Shown here: positions 34,390-45,160 of the stretch, one piece after another
Layout of the letters: every line of letters begins with the position of its first letter
How positions within the stretch are numbered: position 1 is the first letter of the stretch
Translations under genes and position numbers: made by a program
The notes under the pieces: model-generated
Seen by the model: the letters and a program-made list of their open reading frames with translations, nothing else
Told to the model about the DNA's origin: nothing
Database searches by the model: none
Source of the DNA: Cryptomeria japonica
Lineage: Eukaryota; Streptophyta; Pinopsida; Cupressales; Cupressaceae
Assembly: GCF_030272615.1 (NCBI RefSeq)
Contig: NC_081406.1
Coordinates: 474,285,400 to 474,349,399 of the forward strand
DNA length: 64,000 nucleotides
Direction: 5' to 3'

Positions 34390-35220
34390 ATGCCTAAGGA
34401 TCCTTGTATTACATTTGACCCTAGCGAGAACATTAGAGCACCCAATGGCCCTTTATACATAGTTGCAAAGGTTAAGGATATCCCTTGCTGGGGTACCCTA
34501 ATTGATTCTTCTTGTATGGTTAATGTCATAATTAAAGAGCATATTTTTACTTTACGATTGCATAAGCCAATATATGATGCTTCTAATGTGGTTGTGAAGT
34601 TATTTGATTGCTTCTCTTGTCCTACCATTGGCTCTATCACCCTTCCCATTGAAGTTCATACTAAATCCATGGATGTTGACTTTGTTATCATACCCTCTTC
34701 TGAGAAATTCTGTGTGAAGTTGAGCTATCCTTGGCTATCTTCCATGAAGGCTATTGCTTCTCCAATACACAAGTGTCTCAAATTTCCTCACAATGGAGAA
34801 ATAATAACCATGAACCATATCTTATTTAGTCCATCCGAAAGAAGCCCTGGTGTTCCTATTGATCTCTTTTGGCCTAATCAATTTCAATATCTTCCATCAA
34901 GGAGCGATGCTCTTTTTCAATCTTATAAAAAATGGAAGAATGATATGATATTATCCTTAAACCAATCTAGATCCCCAATACTTGACATCCCTATTATTCT
35001 TCAAGATGGCATTCTTCCCCTCACGGATAGAACTATTCTTCCTCCTAATGAAGATTGTCCACCTATTCCTATGGATGTGACTTTACCTTCTCTTAAGGAG
35101 AACACCAATATTATTCCTAAGGTTAGACCTATACCTCCTCCTCATGATGGACCTGGTCTCCTTCCTACACCTAATATTCCTCCTTTCTATGGAAAAGTTC
35201 CACATCCTTCCTCTTATTAG
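34390..35220 (+). pseudogene. Retropepsin-like domain plus proline-rich tail
   Basis: Frame of 276 codons directly after the TAG. CWGTLIDSSCMVNVI at about residues 34-48 corresponds to the protease active site; the usual D-[ST]-G has become DSS, so activity is doubtful. SYPWLSSMKAIASPIHKCLK near residue 115-135 is the second standard segment of Tat-type proteases. From residue 200 the chain is Pro-rich (IPPPHDGPGLLPTPNIPPFY). It ends at TAG 35218-35220, with the same frame continuing to 35694. No reverse transcriptase follows. Confidence 0.75.
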
Positions 35221-35433
35221 GAGAAGAGGCCTACTTCTCCTCTTGTTCAACCTAAACCTTCCACTATCAAGGAGAGAAACATTCCTACTTTTTCAACTAT
35301 TCCTCCTCCTTCTCAACCTTCCACTAAGACTTGACGAAATCATTGTGTGATAGAACGTCGATGAAGACATCGTGTTTGAGCTCGTGAAGCTATCCCTCAA
35401 AATTCTCAATCTCCTTAAATTCCAACAGTTGAC

Positions 35434-35694
35434 ATGATTCCCTTTTCTCCTAAGCAAAATGTTCAACCAACATCTCCAAATCATAAGTTGCATAAAACAT
35501 GTGATGGTTTTACTTCTATTCATGTTCTTGCTCCTCTTTCTCTAAACTTCGATGAAGAAATGGGTGAAAATGTTGTTCATAATGGTTATACAACTCCTAA
35601 TGTTTCTGATAGTGAGTATGAGTATGTTGATGTGGACAAACATTTATCAAATGAGTTTTCACAGACCCTAATCCTAGCTCCTAGAATCAAATAA
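35434..35694 (+). pseudogene. C-terminal polyprotein fragment, unknown domain
   Basis: Same frame as the protease-like ORF. Contains CDGFTSIHVLAPLSLNFDEE and an acidic SDSEYEYVDVDKH, with a stop before LQHEHNPCLDLVIAPS. Corresponding fragments are found in the minus-strand relic at 21745-22563, so this tail is a conserved part of the family. I do not know its function. Confidence 0.5.
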
Positions 35695-35699
35695 AGTGA

Positions 35700-36553
35700 C
35701 TTACAACATGAGCATAATCCTTGTTTGGATCTTGTGATAGCTCCATCTGTTGTGCTCGATATCGCTCGTCTGGCATGTTGCTTGCCTTCCCTAAATAGTG
35801 ATCAGCAAGATCGGGAGGCGGATGTCATGCTAGATTAGCAATATTAGCACTGCAGATCTTTCTCTCTCTACTTTCTTTCTCTTTTGTGACCATTCTTCTA
35901 TTGTTCCCTTAATGTCTACTTGGGGATGATGCAAAGCATTGAGATATTCTCTTGGTCTCTTTCACGTCGACTTAAAAGGCATCCTCTCTTCCCTTTCTTC
36001 TAAGGTAGTGCCCTTCTCTGGGGAATGAATATTATTATATGCATATACATACATGATATACATGAGTTATCATACAACATACTGACCCCAAGGAAAGTGA
36101 CACTACCTCATGTTTTGTACTCATTATCCTTGTGTTTATACCTTTATTGGGGGCTAAATCCTTGCGATAACGTACTCCCTTTATTCTCTCCCTCTTGGGT
36201 GTATCCTACCTTAAATCAATCACCCTCAACAAGGCACGTGCAATAATTTTAACATGGGGGCATACACTCTGATATTACTTTCCTTCTTGTGATACTTAGA
36301 ATTGCTTAGTGAACTTTGTTTTTCTTTGTAATCTTTAGTATCTTTGCTTTCATGACTCATAGTGAAGGGAAATTTGCTATTTGTATTCATGGTTCTCCCC
36401 TTCTCGATCTTCCCTTTTACTTTGTCAATCGAAGTTGTAAGATCCTAAGTCTACTGGGGGCTTGGCCCATCTTGCCTCCTTGATGTGGTAAAAGTATTTC
36501 AATCTTGTTTCCTTGTAATTTACCGACAATATTTGCATACGCTTATACGCCCG
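35700..36553. other. Non-coding stretch before the polypurine tract
   Basis: No gene seen. CT-rich near 35850-35990. The last 100 bases lead into TAAAGTGGGGGCTAAA. Confidence 0.4.
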
Positions 36554-36570
36554 CTAAAGTGGGGGCTAAA
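36554..36570 (+). other. Polypurine tract of the gypsy-like element
   Basis: TAAAGTGGGGGCTAAA immediately before the 3' LTR start TGCAGTGTCAT at 36571. The same tract marks the minus-strand relic at 20772-20789. Confidence 0.7.
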
Positions 36571-37194
36571 TGCAGTGTCATAAAATTATGACCCTATAAA
36601 TTTTTGGTTGCATTAGGGTCCTCATACATGCGGATTTTAATCCTTAAGCCTGGTTAGAGACCAGTGATCACTTAGCTTGCGGAAACAACTTCTTCCTTGG
36701 CCTGTGCATCACCCCGTCCACACTTTACCCTAGAGAAAGGGGTAGGATAGGGGCATGGCACCACTTTCCCCCCTTGGACAGGGGCGTGGCATCCTTGTCC
36801 TCCCAAGGCAGGGGCGTGGCGCCCCTGTCTTTTCCCTATTTTGGGGCAGGACCCTTCGTAGGGTTGCATTGTTGGTTGTGCCTCGGGCAGGAAACTCCCC
36901 CGATGTCGGCCTGTGATGAAAATTAGATCCACTAACATGTATTTAAGGGGCATTCATCTTCTCATTCGCATGAGTGAATTTCGATAAGGGGGATCGGCCG
37001 AAGTTAGATAGATTCAAGTTGCACAAGTGATCAATCATTCAAGCGTTCTTTTCCAGCATTGAGCATTGAGCATTCTCAAGTCTCCCTTCAAGGCTAGGTG
37101 TTGCATTCAAGTCAAGGATTCAACCATTGAAGAGGAGATTGATTTCAACATATAATTCCACACAAGCATTTCTATCAACATTGCTACTACAACC
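36571..37194 (+). repeat. 3' LTR of the gypsy-like element, left part
   Basis: Aligns with 30040 to about 30634 of the 5' LTR and stops at ...GCTACTACAACC, where the copia element begins. It carries three GC-rich hairpin units (36739-36836) where the 5' LTR has two. The 93-codon minus frame at 36672-36953 follows from this GC-rich repeat and is not a gene. Confidence 0.9.
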
Positions 37195-38573
37195 TATTGG
37201 CATTTGCATGAATATTGCATTAATGATATGTTCTGTTGTCATTGATGTCAATTAACCGGTAATGATATTAATGATATTGTTGATGTTGTTGATATTGCCT
37301 TGTAACTGGTACGATGAGCTAAGTGAAGGAAACTGTAAACTGGTATGTAAGTTTGTGAGTTGAACTGATAACCGATAAAAAGGTTAAACCCTATCCATTG
37401 ATGTAACCGGTAAACCCTACCTATTGTTTTTGTTAAACCCTAAACGATTAAGGCTGTTGAATTGGTTATGTTGGTTTATGATCCGATGATGATCGGTAAT
37501 GATGGTGACACGTATGATTATTGTATGAAGACAATTTCAAGTGTTTTTTTGGTGCGTTGTTGTAATGTTTTTTGTCTAGGGAATGAGAAAAGTGTATTGC
37601 ATATAATGCAAAGTGCGTGATGAGTTACTGAGATCAATGAAGCGGTGATCAAGGAGCGATCAAGGTTTTCTTGATTAATGTGCAGAGATTTCTATGTGAT
37701 CTAACGGTCATACTTGAACCGATTTGTTTGTAATCTCTATGAGAATTAGATTTTTTGTTGTGTTACCGACCTAATTGATTTGTTTATAAGATCGATGAAG
37801 TTGTTTAGTTTAAGAGTTGGCAAAAGATCACTTGAGTGTGTGGTTGCCAACCTGGATGATGTATCTACAGTTTGAGTAAAATCATATAGGAGCATATAAA
37901 GGATCTGATCAAGCAAGTGTAGTGCTATTCAGATAGATCATCAAACTTATGTTGTTTTCTAACAATTACAGTAGAATTGAAATCCATTAACCGTGTAAGC
38001 TCTAACAAGCTTGGTCCTATTTAAATCCTCTAACAAGGTGATCCATTAGTTTGGGTTTTCAAATCCTCTACCGAGGTTACTCCTTACAAGGTATTGCTTC
38101 TAACAAGGCATTTGTAGTCAATCCCTTAACCAGGTGGTTCTTAACATGATCAGTTCTTAACATGAATTTTGTAAAGCTTTAACAGGCTTGGCTCCTAATA
38201 GGGTGAACTTCAGAAGAGTTCAAATAGTTATCTTGTGAGCCTCATCTCACCGTGATTTTTTCCCATTTGGGTTTCCACGTCAAAAATGTTTGTGTCAAGT
38301 GGTGATAACCAAAAGTATTATGAAAAGAAGACTGTTGACATATGATAAAGCATTTGGATGTTTATAAGTTTGATGTTGTTTATTGTTAAATTGTTGTAAC
38401 AATCAACCAGTTTATCTTATGAGTTTTTATCTTGACAAGTGGTATTTCATTGATAAGTTTACTTTGAGAGATTGAAATTAAGTTTGGGAAAGTTTGTATC
38501 AGTTTTTTAGTTTACTAATTCACCCCCCCCTCTCAGTATCCTACCAGATACTTATTCTTTCTTCATACCATCA
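37195..38573 (+). repeat. 5' LTR of the plus-strand copia element
   Basis: 1,379 bp. Starts TATTGGCATTT (TG changed to TA; the 3' copy has TGTTGGC) and ends ATACCATCA. TTTTTCCCATTTGGGTTTCC at 38266-38285 is the copia LTR signature. About eleven short TCTAACAAGG-like units lie at 37990-38215. Confidence 0.92.
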
Positions 38574-38575
38574 AT

Positions 38576-38587
38576 TGGTATCAGAGC
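38576..38587 (+). other. Primer binding site of the plus-strand copia element
   Basis: Exact TGGTATCAGAGC two bases after the LTR end, complementary to initiator tRNA-Met. Confidence 0.92.
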
Positions 38588-38643
38588 TTGTCAGGTCCTC
38601 TAAGATCTAAGCCTAATAGCTTGAGGTAAAGATCTTGTAGATC

Positions 38644-39506
38644 ATGATGAAGAAGGAAGGCCCGAAGTTTAATGGAGAGAACTATAGGATATGGAGCGAC
38701 AGAATGAAATTTACATCAGGAGTCTAGGAAAACAATATTGGGAACATGTCAATACTAAATATACTAAACCCACTGGGATGTTAATTGATGATCAAAAGAA
38801 AGAGCAACAAGAAAATAATCAAGCATTAGAGGCCATTATCAGTTCCATGTCTGATGCTGAATATGTAGATGTTCATGGTCTAGAGACTGCACATGAGATA
38901 TGGCAAAAACTTGAAGAGATTTATAGCGGTGATGAACATGTTAAGATTGCTAAAGAGGAGAGTCTAAGAGGAAAGTTTGATGACATGCAGATGGCTGAAG
39001 GTGAGAATATCTAGCAGTATGGTCAAAGGATAAAAGAGATAGTCGGTGCAATCAAGAGTGCAGGAGGGAAAGTGGAAGATGCCACAGTGATCAGTAAGGT
39101 ACTGAGAACCCTGCTACCAGTCTATGGTATCTGAGTTGCAGCTATTCAGGAGCTAAAGTCCATTGACAAAACTAAGGTAACTCTTGACTCCATCATTGGC
39201 AAACTTACTGCTTTTGAATTGAAAAATTATGATGGTAGTGTACATAAATTTGAGTCTGCATTTAGAGCTTATGTTTCTAACCCATCTGTGAGAAAAAGTA
39301 GAGATGCTAGTCACAGTTATGAATCCGGATCCAAGAGAGAAGCTGATGATGAAGACAGTTTAGTGGAGCTTGAAGCATTGTTGGCCAAGCGGTTTCCTAG
39401 AGGTACAAGAAAATATAGAGGTAAATTACCTTTGAAATGTTTTGCATGCAACAAGATTAGACACATAGCTGTGAATTGTCCTAATGGTGAAAATGAACAC
39501 AAGTGA
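38644..39506 (+). pseudogene. Copia Gag
   Basis: Starts at the ATG near 38644 with KFNGENYRIWSDRMK, then loses one base near 38710 and continues in the frame 38691-39014 (IRSLGKQYWEHV, YVDVHGLETAHEIWQKLEEI), the UBN2 Gag type. Stops at 39012-39014 (TAG) and 39132-39134 (TGA) follow. The frame 39219-39506 ends with the knuckle CFACNKIRHIAVNC, where Arg stands for the usual Gly before His, and a TGA at 39504-39506. Confidence 0.85.
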
Positions 39507-39968
39507 GAGAAATTCAAGAAGTATAAGGGTAAAGGCAAGAGAGATTGTCTTATTGCTGTTGATGGTGGTATCACTGATGAAGAATTTGATGGTGATGCTA
39601 ATGAAGATATAGTGTTTGTAGCTATTAAAGAAGAGATATCAGACCAGAAGGCATTAGTATCCAAGATGGATAACTCTAATGATTGGATCATTGATAGTGG
39701 TTGTTCACATCATATGACCGGTGATCAGAGCAAATTTATTTCTTTGGAGGAATTTGATGGCGGAGTTGTAATACTTGGTAATGACTTACCCTGCATGGTT
39801 CAAGGTAAGGGAATTATTTCTCTTAATGGGAAGAGTAGTGCAAATGATGTCTATTGGGTTGAAGGTATAAAGCATAATATTTTGAGTGTGGCACAACTCA
39901 ATGACAAAGGATACCCACTGGAGTTTAAAAATGGTATGTGCAAATCTTTGACAACAAAAGTGAACTAA
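39507..39968 (+). pseudogene. Copia aspartic protease
   Basis: The frame 39612-39968 has DWIIDSGCSHHMTGD with the DSG catalytic triad intact, then IISLNGKS and VYWVEGIKHNILSVAQLNDK. The C-terminus shifts into the next frame. Protease activity would release Gag and Pol proteins. Confidence 0.85.
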
Positions 39969-40760
39969 TTGCAACCAGGAAGAAAAATAAAGGTAACTTA
40001 TTTCACCTTAATCCTAAAGTTAGCAACTATTTAATTGCAAAAATAGATGATAGCTGGCTTTGGCATAGGAGATTTTGTCATATAAACTTTGATAACATTG
40101 TTAAAGTGAGTAAGTACAAGATAATGAGAGGTTTGCCTCAGCTGGACAAACCGGTTAATGCTCTTTGCAAAGAATATCAGTTAGGAAAGATGACATCCTC
40201 AACTTTCAAGAGCAAATCCTTTTCAGTGGAGCATTGTTAGATTTGGTACATACAGATCTTTTTGGACCAATAAGAACAAAAAACATTCAAGGTGACAAAT
40301 ATTTCACGATCCTCACTGATTATTGTTCAAGGATGATGTGGGTCACATTGTTGAAGGATAAGACTGAAGCTTTTGGTAGATCCAAGGCATTCAGGGCCTT
40401 AGCAGAGAATGAGAGCAGTAAGAAGATAAAGTGTCTGAGGACAGATCAAGGCGATGAATTTACTTCTGAGGAATTCACTAGGTATTGTGAAGAGAATGGT
40501 ATCAAATGACAACTTTTTGCACCAAGGACACCATAGCAGAATGGTACAGCAGAGAGGAACAACTGGTCAATTTTTGAAGCTGCTAGGATAATGTTGATAC
40601 AAGGAGGTGTAGCGAATTTCTTTTGGAGAGAAGCTGTCAGCACAACTATCTACACTATGAACTGAGTTCTGGTAAAAAGAGGTAAGGAAAAGACTCCTTA
40701 TGAATACTGGTATGGAAGATCACCTAATGTTAGCTATTTCAAGATATTTGGAAGTAAAAG
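39938..40760 (+). pseudogene. Copia integrase
   Basis: Zinc module WLWHRRFCHINFDN...CKEYQLGK: both His are present, but the second Cys of the CX2C pair is Tyr. The core has HTDLFGPI, RTDQGDEF and, after two stops (TGA 40507-40509, TAG 40534-40536), the AERNN glutamate motif. A TGA at 40663-40665 and a frame change near 40750 follow. All D, D and E positions are visible. Confidence 0.85.
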
Positions 40761-41110
40761 TTTTATTGAGAGGTGATTATTTTAGCAAATTTGAGGCTAA
40801 ACGTGATGAAGGTATATTTCTTGGCTATTCCACCAAGAGTAAGGCCTACAAGTGTTTTAACAACTAGACACATAAAATTATTGAGAGTGTTGATGTTCGA
40901 GTGGATGAATATCCTAAAGTCTCAAAGGAAACCAATTTGGAGAAGAAGGATGAAGATCCTTGCATTTTGTTTTTGGAACCATAAAATGTCAAATCTGAAA
41001 CCGACAAAACAAATTCTAATACACTAATTCAACCGGTTAAGAAAAATTCTTCAGATGATGATAATGAAGAAGTTGAACCTGAAGATAATAATCATGTTAT
41101 TCCAAGATAT

Positions 41111-41990
41111 GTGAGATTGAATTACAATCCCGAACAGATTATTAGGGATAATGATGCTGGAGTACTAACCAGAAGAAGAGTAAGAGAAAACTCTTGCATG
41201 ATCTCCACCATTGAACCAAGAACTGCTAAGGAAACATTTGGTGATGATAATTGGGTTAAAGCTACGAAGAAGGAATTGAATCAAATTGAGAAAAACAACA
41301 CTTGGACCCTAGTACCCTGACCGATAAATAAAAATGTAATAGGCACTAAATGGGTATTTAGGAACAAGTTGAATGAAGATGGTGTTGTAGTTCACAACAA
41401 AGCTAGGTTGGTTTGCAAAGGTTATGCTCAAGAGGAAGGAGAAGACTATGGTGAGACTTTTGCACCGGTGGAAAGAATGGAAGGTGTTAGTATTTATATA
41501 CATTTGCAGCCCATAAGAAATTCAAGGTATACCAGATGGATGTTAAGTCTGCATTTTTTATTGGGATACTAGAAGAAGAAGAAGTTTATATTGAGCAACC
41601 AAATGGTTATGCTTTGACTGATGAGAAAGACATGGTATGTAGATTGCATAAGGCTTTATATGGATTAAAGAAGGCACCCAGAGCATGGTATGAAAGGATT
41701 CATACACATCTGATGAAGATAGGCTTTCTGTGAACCAGTGATGACAATAACATATATCTCAAATTTGAAGGAGATGAAATACTGGCCAGTGAAGTATTTG
41801 TAGATGATATCATATTTGTAGGTAATGATGTCATGAGCAATAGTTTTGCAGATGAAATGAAAAATGAATTTGAAATGTCTTTAGTAGGGGAAATAAAAAA
41901 ATTCATAGGCTTGCAAATACAACAAATGAAGAATGGTATTTTCATTACACAGTCTAAGTATGTAAAATAGGTCTTGAAGACATTTGGCAT
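41111..41990 (+). pseudogene. Copia reverse transcriptase
   Basis: RT begins around 41230 (GDDNWVKATKKELNQIEKNN), stops at 41318-41320 (TGA), then [20 protein letters not shown] at 41399. A frameshift near 41500 separates it from [13 protein letters not shown] and CRLHKALYGLKKAPRAWYER. TGA at 41731-41733. The catalytic box is FVDD (41797-41808) rather than YVDD. TAG at 41968-41970 precedes the thumb region. Confidence 0.87.
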
Positions 41991-42750
41991 GAGTGACTGT
42001 AAACCAGTTGGGACACCAATGGTTACAAGTTGTAAGTTGTCTAAGGAAGATAAATCTAAGTCTGTTGATGAGAAGGAATACAGGTTAATGATTGGAAAAT
42101 TGCACTATGTAGTTCACAACAAACCGAACATAGCTTATGCAGTTGGCATAGTTGCTAGATTCCAGAAGAATCCTAAGGAAACACATCTGATAGCAACCAA
42201 GAGGATTTTTAGGTACTTGAAAGGTACTATTGACTATGGATTATGGTATCCATATGGAGGAAATTTTGACTTGAAGGTGTACACAGATGCAGATTGGGAA
42301 GGAAATGTTGACAACTGGAAAAGCACAACCGGTGGAGCATTCTTTCTTAGAGGAAGACTTGTTTCATGGAGTAGTAAGAAGCAAAGTTGTACTTCACAGT
42401 TTACTACTGAAGCTGAGTATGTTGCAGCTTACATGTATTGCACACAGACTATTTGGATGAGGCACATTTTGGAAGGTTTTAAGATGAAGATTTCAGAACC
42501 TATAAAGATTCTATGTGATAATACAAGTGCCATAAATATTTCCAAGAATCTTGTTTTGCACGCACAAACCAAACATATTGAATTGAAGTGTCATTTCTTG
42601 AGGGAAAAAATGCAGAGTAGAGATGTTATCTTAGAGCATGTTTCTACCAAGGAGCAGCTTGCACATATTTTTACTAAACCTCTACCTAAGACTAAATTTG
42701 AGTATCTTAGAAGTCAATTAGGGGTTGTACCCCTTCATGAGGTTAGTTGA
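41974..42750 (+). pseudogene. Copia RNase H and RT C-terminus
   Basis: The longest open stretch in this element (258 codons): MKTFGMSDCKPVGTPMVTSC, RLMIGKLHYVVHNKPNIAYA, then the RNase H with VYTDADWEG, VSWSSKKQ, TTEAEYVAAYMYC, LCDNTSAINISKN and the tail YLRSQLGV. The acidic residues TDAD, EAEY and CDN are present. No stop falls inside. Confidence 0.87.
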
Positions 42751-43070
42751 GCATGATGTAGATTATATTAGTCCCTGAGCTACTTGCATAATTTTATAGA
42801 AGGATTAGTGTAGAAGTGGAGGTTATTCCACAGGGGAGCATCTAGTTGCAGATTGTTGTTGTTGTTGCACAGTGAAATTTGACATTACATGTTTTACTTT
42901 CAATTTGGCATTGTTGTCAAAGGGGGAGAAGAATTATGTGATTATGAGGAAGAGAACCAATGACAAGATGAAGACATGGAGAGCATGGTGAATACTTGGT
43001 AATGTAAACCAGGATTCCTATTCACAATCATGCAATAATCAATGGTATTGATATTTGTACTGCCATCAAT
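42751..43070. other. Copia 3' untranslated stretch
   Basis: Nothing coding. GGCATTGTTGTCAAAGGGGGAG at about 42906-42928 is a second purine-rich copy resembling the polypurine tract proper (43071-43084). Confidence 0.5.
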
Positions 43071-43084
43071 GCCAAAGGGGGAGA
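43071..43084 (+). other. Polypurine tract of the plus-strand copia element
   Basis: GCCAAAGGGGGAGA, ending one base before the 3' LTR start TGTTGGCATTT. It is the same 14-mer used by the minus-strand copia element. Confidence 0.8.
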
Positions 43085-43085
43085 T

Positions 43086-44529
43086 TGTTGGCATTTACAT
43101 GAAGATTTCATTAATGATATGTTATGTTGTCATTGATTTCAATTAACCGGTAATGATATTAATGATATTGCTGATGTTGTTGATATTGTCTTGTAACCGG
43201 TAGGATGAACTAAGTGAAGGAAACTGTAAACCGGTATGTAAGTTTGTGAGTTGAATTGGTAACCGATAAAAAGGTTAAACCCTATCCATTGATGTAATCG
43301 GTAAACCCTACCTGTTGTTTTTGTTAAACCCTAACTGATTAAGGTTGTTGAATTGGTTATGTTGGTTTATGATCTGATGACGAGCAGTAATGATGGTGAC
43401 ATGTATGACTATTGTATGAAGACAATTTCAAGTGTTTTTTTGGTGCGTTGTTGTAATGATTTTTTTCTAGGGAATGAGCAAAGTGTATTGCATATAATGC
43501 AAAGCGCGTGATGAGTTACTGAGATCAATGAAGCGGTGATCAAGGAGCGGTCAAGGTTTTCTTGATTAATGTGCAGAGATTGCTATGTGATCTAATGATC
43601 ATACTTGAACTGATTTTTTTGTAATCTCTATGAGAATTATATTTTTTGTTGTGTTATTGATCTAATTGATTTGTTTATAAGGTTGATGATGTTGTTTAGT
43701 TTAAGAGTTGGCAAAAGGTCACTTGAGTGTGGGGTTGCCGAACCGGATGATGTATCTGCAGTTTGAGTAAAGGCAGATAGGAGCATAAAAAAGGATCTGA
43801 TCAAGCAAGTGTAGTGCTATTCAGACAGATCAACAAACTCCTGTTGTTTTCTAACAATTATAACAAAATTGAAATCCCTTAACCGGGTAAGCTGTAACAA
43901 GCTTGGTGCTATTTAAATCATCTAACAAGGTGATCCATTAGTTTGGGTTTTCAAATCCTCTACTGAGGTTACTCCTTATAGGGTATTGCTTCTAACAAGG
44001 CATTTGTAGTCAATCCCTTAACCGGGTGGTTCTTAACAGGATCAGTTCTTAACAAGACTTTTGTAAAGCTTTAACAGGCTTGGCTCCTAACAGGGCGAAT
44101 TTCAGAAGACTTCAGATAGTTATCTTGTGAGTCTCATCTCACCGTGGCTTTTTCCATTTGGGTTTCCATGTCAAAAATATTTGTGTCAAGTGGTGATTGT
44201 TTTTGTGGTTATGATTTGATGGTCGATTTGATTAAGTACTTAACTATTTTTGATAAGTCATGATAACTAGAAGTATTGAGAAATGAAGTATGTTGACATA
44301 TAATAAAGCATTTGGATGTTTATAAGTTTGATGTTGTTTACTATTAAATTGTTGTAACAGTCAACCGGTTTATCTTATAAGGTTTTATCTTGACAAGTGG
44401 TATTTCATTGATAAGTTTACTTTAGAGATTAAAATTGAGTTTGGGAAAGTTTGTATCAGTTTTTTAGTTTACTGATTCAGCCCCCCTCTCAGTAATCTAC
44501 CAGATACTTATTCTTTCTTCATACCATCA
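43086..44529 (+). repeat. 3' LTR of the plus-strand copia element
   Basis: 1,444 bp. Starts TGTTGGCATTT and ends ACCATCA. It is longer than the 5' LTR because of about 65 extra bases near 44199-44264. By eye I count some 15-20 mismatches in the first 235 aligned bases. Confidence 0.92.
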
Positions 44530-44534
44530 CAACC

Positions 44535-45155
44535 TCCCTTGAGGTGATTTACAATTCAGTCTTTCATTTACATCCACTTGCAAGTACTTTCTTTCATTAC
44601 TTGGTTAATTCCAAAGTTGGGGTTTGACCTAAAAGCAAACCCCCAATCCCAACCCATTTTCCTCTCTTTTATGTGTGTAGGTTGTAGGTGCGCAACTATA
44701 CTTTTGGATTCAAGCTTCATTTGCAGAGGCAGAAAAACCCTTTTGGTTTCGTGGATTTTTTGGAGGACCGTGTACATTCCCGCCACAGTTCCTCAAATTC
44801 ACAGAGCGACTTCATCTCGACATATTACTGCCAGATCCAGGTGCACAACTTCATCCCATATTCCGATCTGAAGTTATAATCAATTCTTTATCACTTGTGT
44901 ACTACATAATTCAACTGATTTCCTTTCCAAATGAAACAAGGAAGAGGGGATCAACTCATCATTCCCAATTAATTCAGAATTCAATCCACCATCTTCATGT
45001 GGAGAGACTGGATCTAGTGAATTATCCTTTCCTCTTTCTAATGTAACATGGTGAAAAGTGCTTGAATGGTAATCGATAGGGAAACTCTCATTTCTCTTTG
45101 AGGGAAAGGGTTATTTCCTTCTTGATCTATCATTCACCATTTTCCCACCATTACA
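44535..45155 (+). repeat. 3' LTR of the gypsy-like element, right part
   Basis: Continues the interrupted LTR from CAACC onward (TCCCTTGAGGTGATTTAC) and ends CCACCATTACA, as in the 5' LTR at 31258. It is followed by GGCAT and the LINE. Confidence 0.9.
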
Positions 45156-45160
45156 GGCAT

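Larger units (their letters stand above)
37195..44529 (+). mobile_element. Ty1/copia LTR retrotransposon inserted in the gypsy-like 3' LTR
   Basis: 7,335 bp, flanked by CAACC (37190-37194 and 44530-44534). LTRs 37195-38573 and 43086-44529, primer binding site 38576-38587, polypurine tract 43071-43084. Gag, protease, integrase, RT and RNase H follow in copia order. About ten in-frame stops and a few frameshifts break the polyprotein. The stops are nearly all TGA or TAG where relatives have Arg (CGA) or Gln (CAG), as expected from decay of methylated cytosine. Confidence 0.92.
30040..45155 (+). mobile_element. Ty3/gypsy-like non-autonomous element (Gag plus protease only), hosting a copia insertion
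   Basis: LTRs at 30040-31258 and 36571-37194 plus 44535-45155. The primer-binding-like site TGGTGAACCCGACAT is at 31262-31276 and the polypurine tract at 36554-36570. Target duplication GGCAT is at 30035-30039 and 45156-45160. The interior codes for Gag, a CX2H-type zinc motif and a protease-like domain of the Tat/Athila style, then a proline-rich C-terminus. I found no reverse transcriptase, RNase H or integrase between 31.3 and 36.5 kb. Structurally it fits terminal-repeat elements with Gag (TR-GAG). The host LINE is interrupted by it, and its 3' LTR is interrupted by the copia element. Confidence 0.85.

Noticed and set aside
36672-36953. Minus-strand frame of 93 codons, Gly/Pro/His-rich
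   Set aside because: It lies in the GC-rich hairpin repeats of an LTR and is not preserved in the 5' LTR.
44568-44871. Frames of 72-97 codons on both strands that recur at 30659-30884
   Set aside because: The recurrence is because both lie in the two LTRs of one element, not because of protein conservation.
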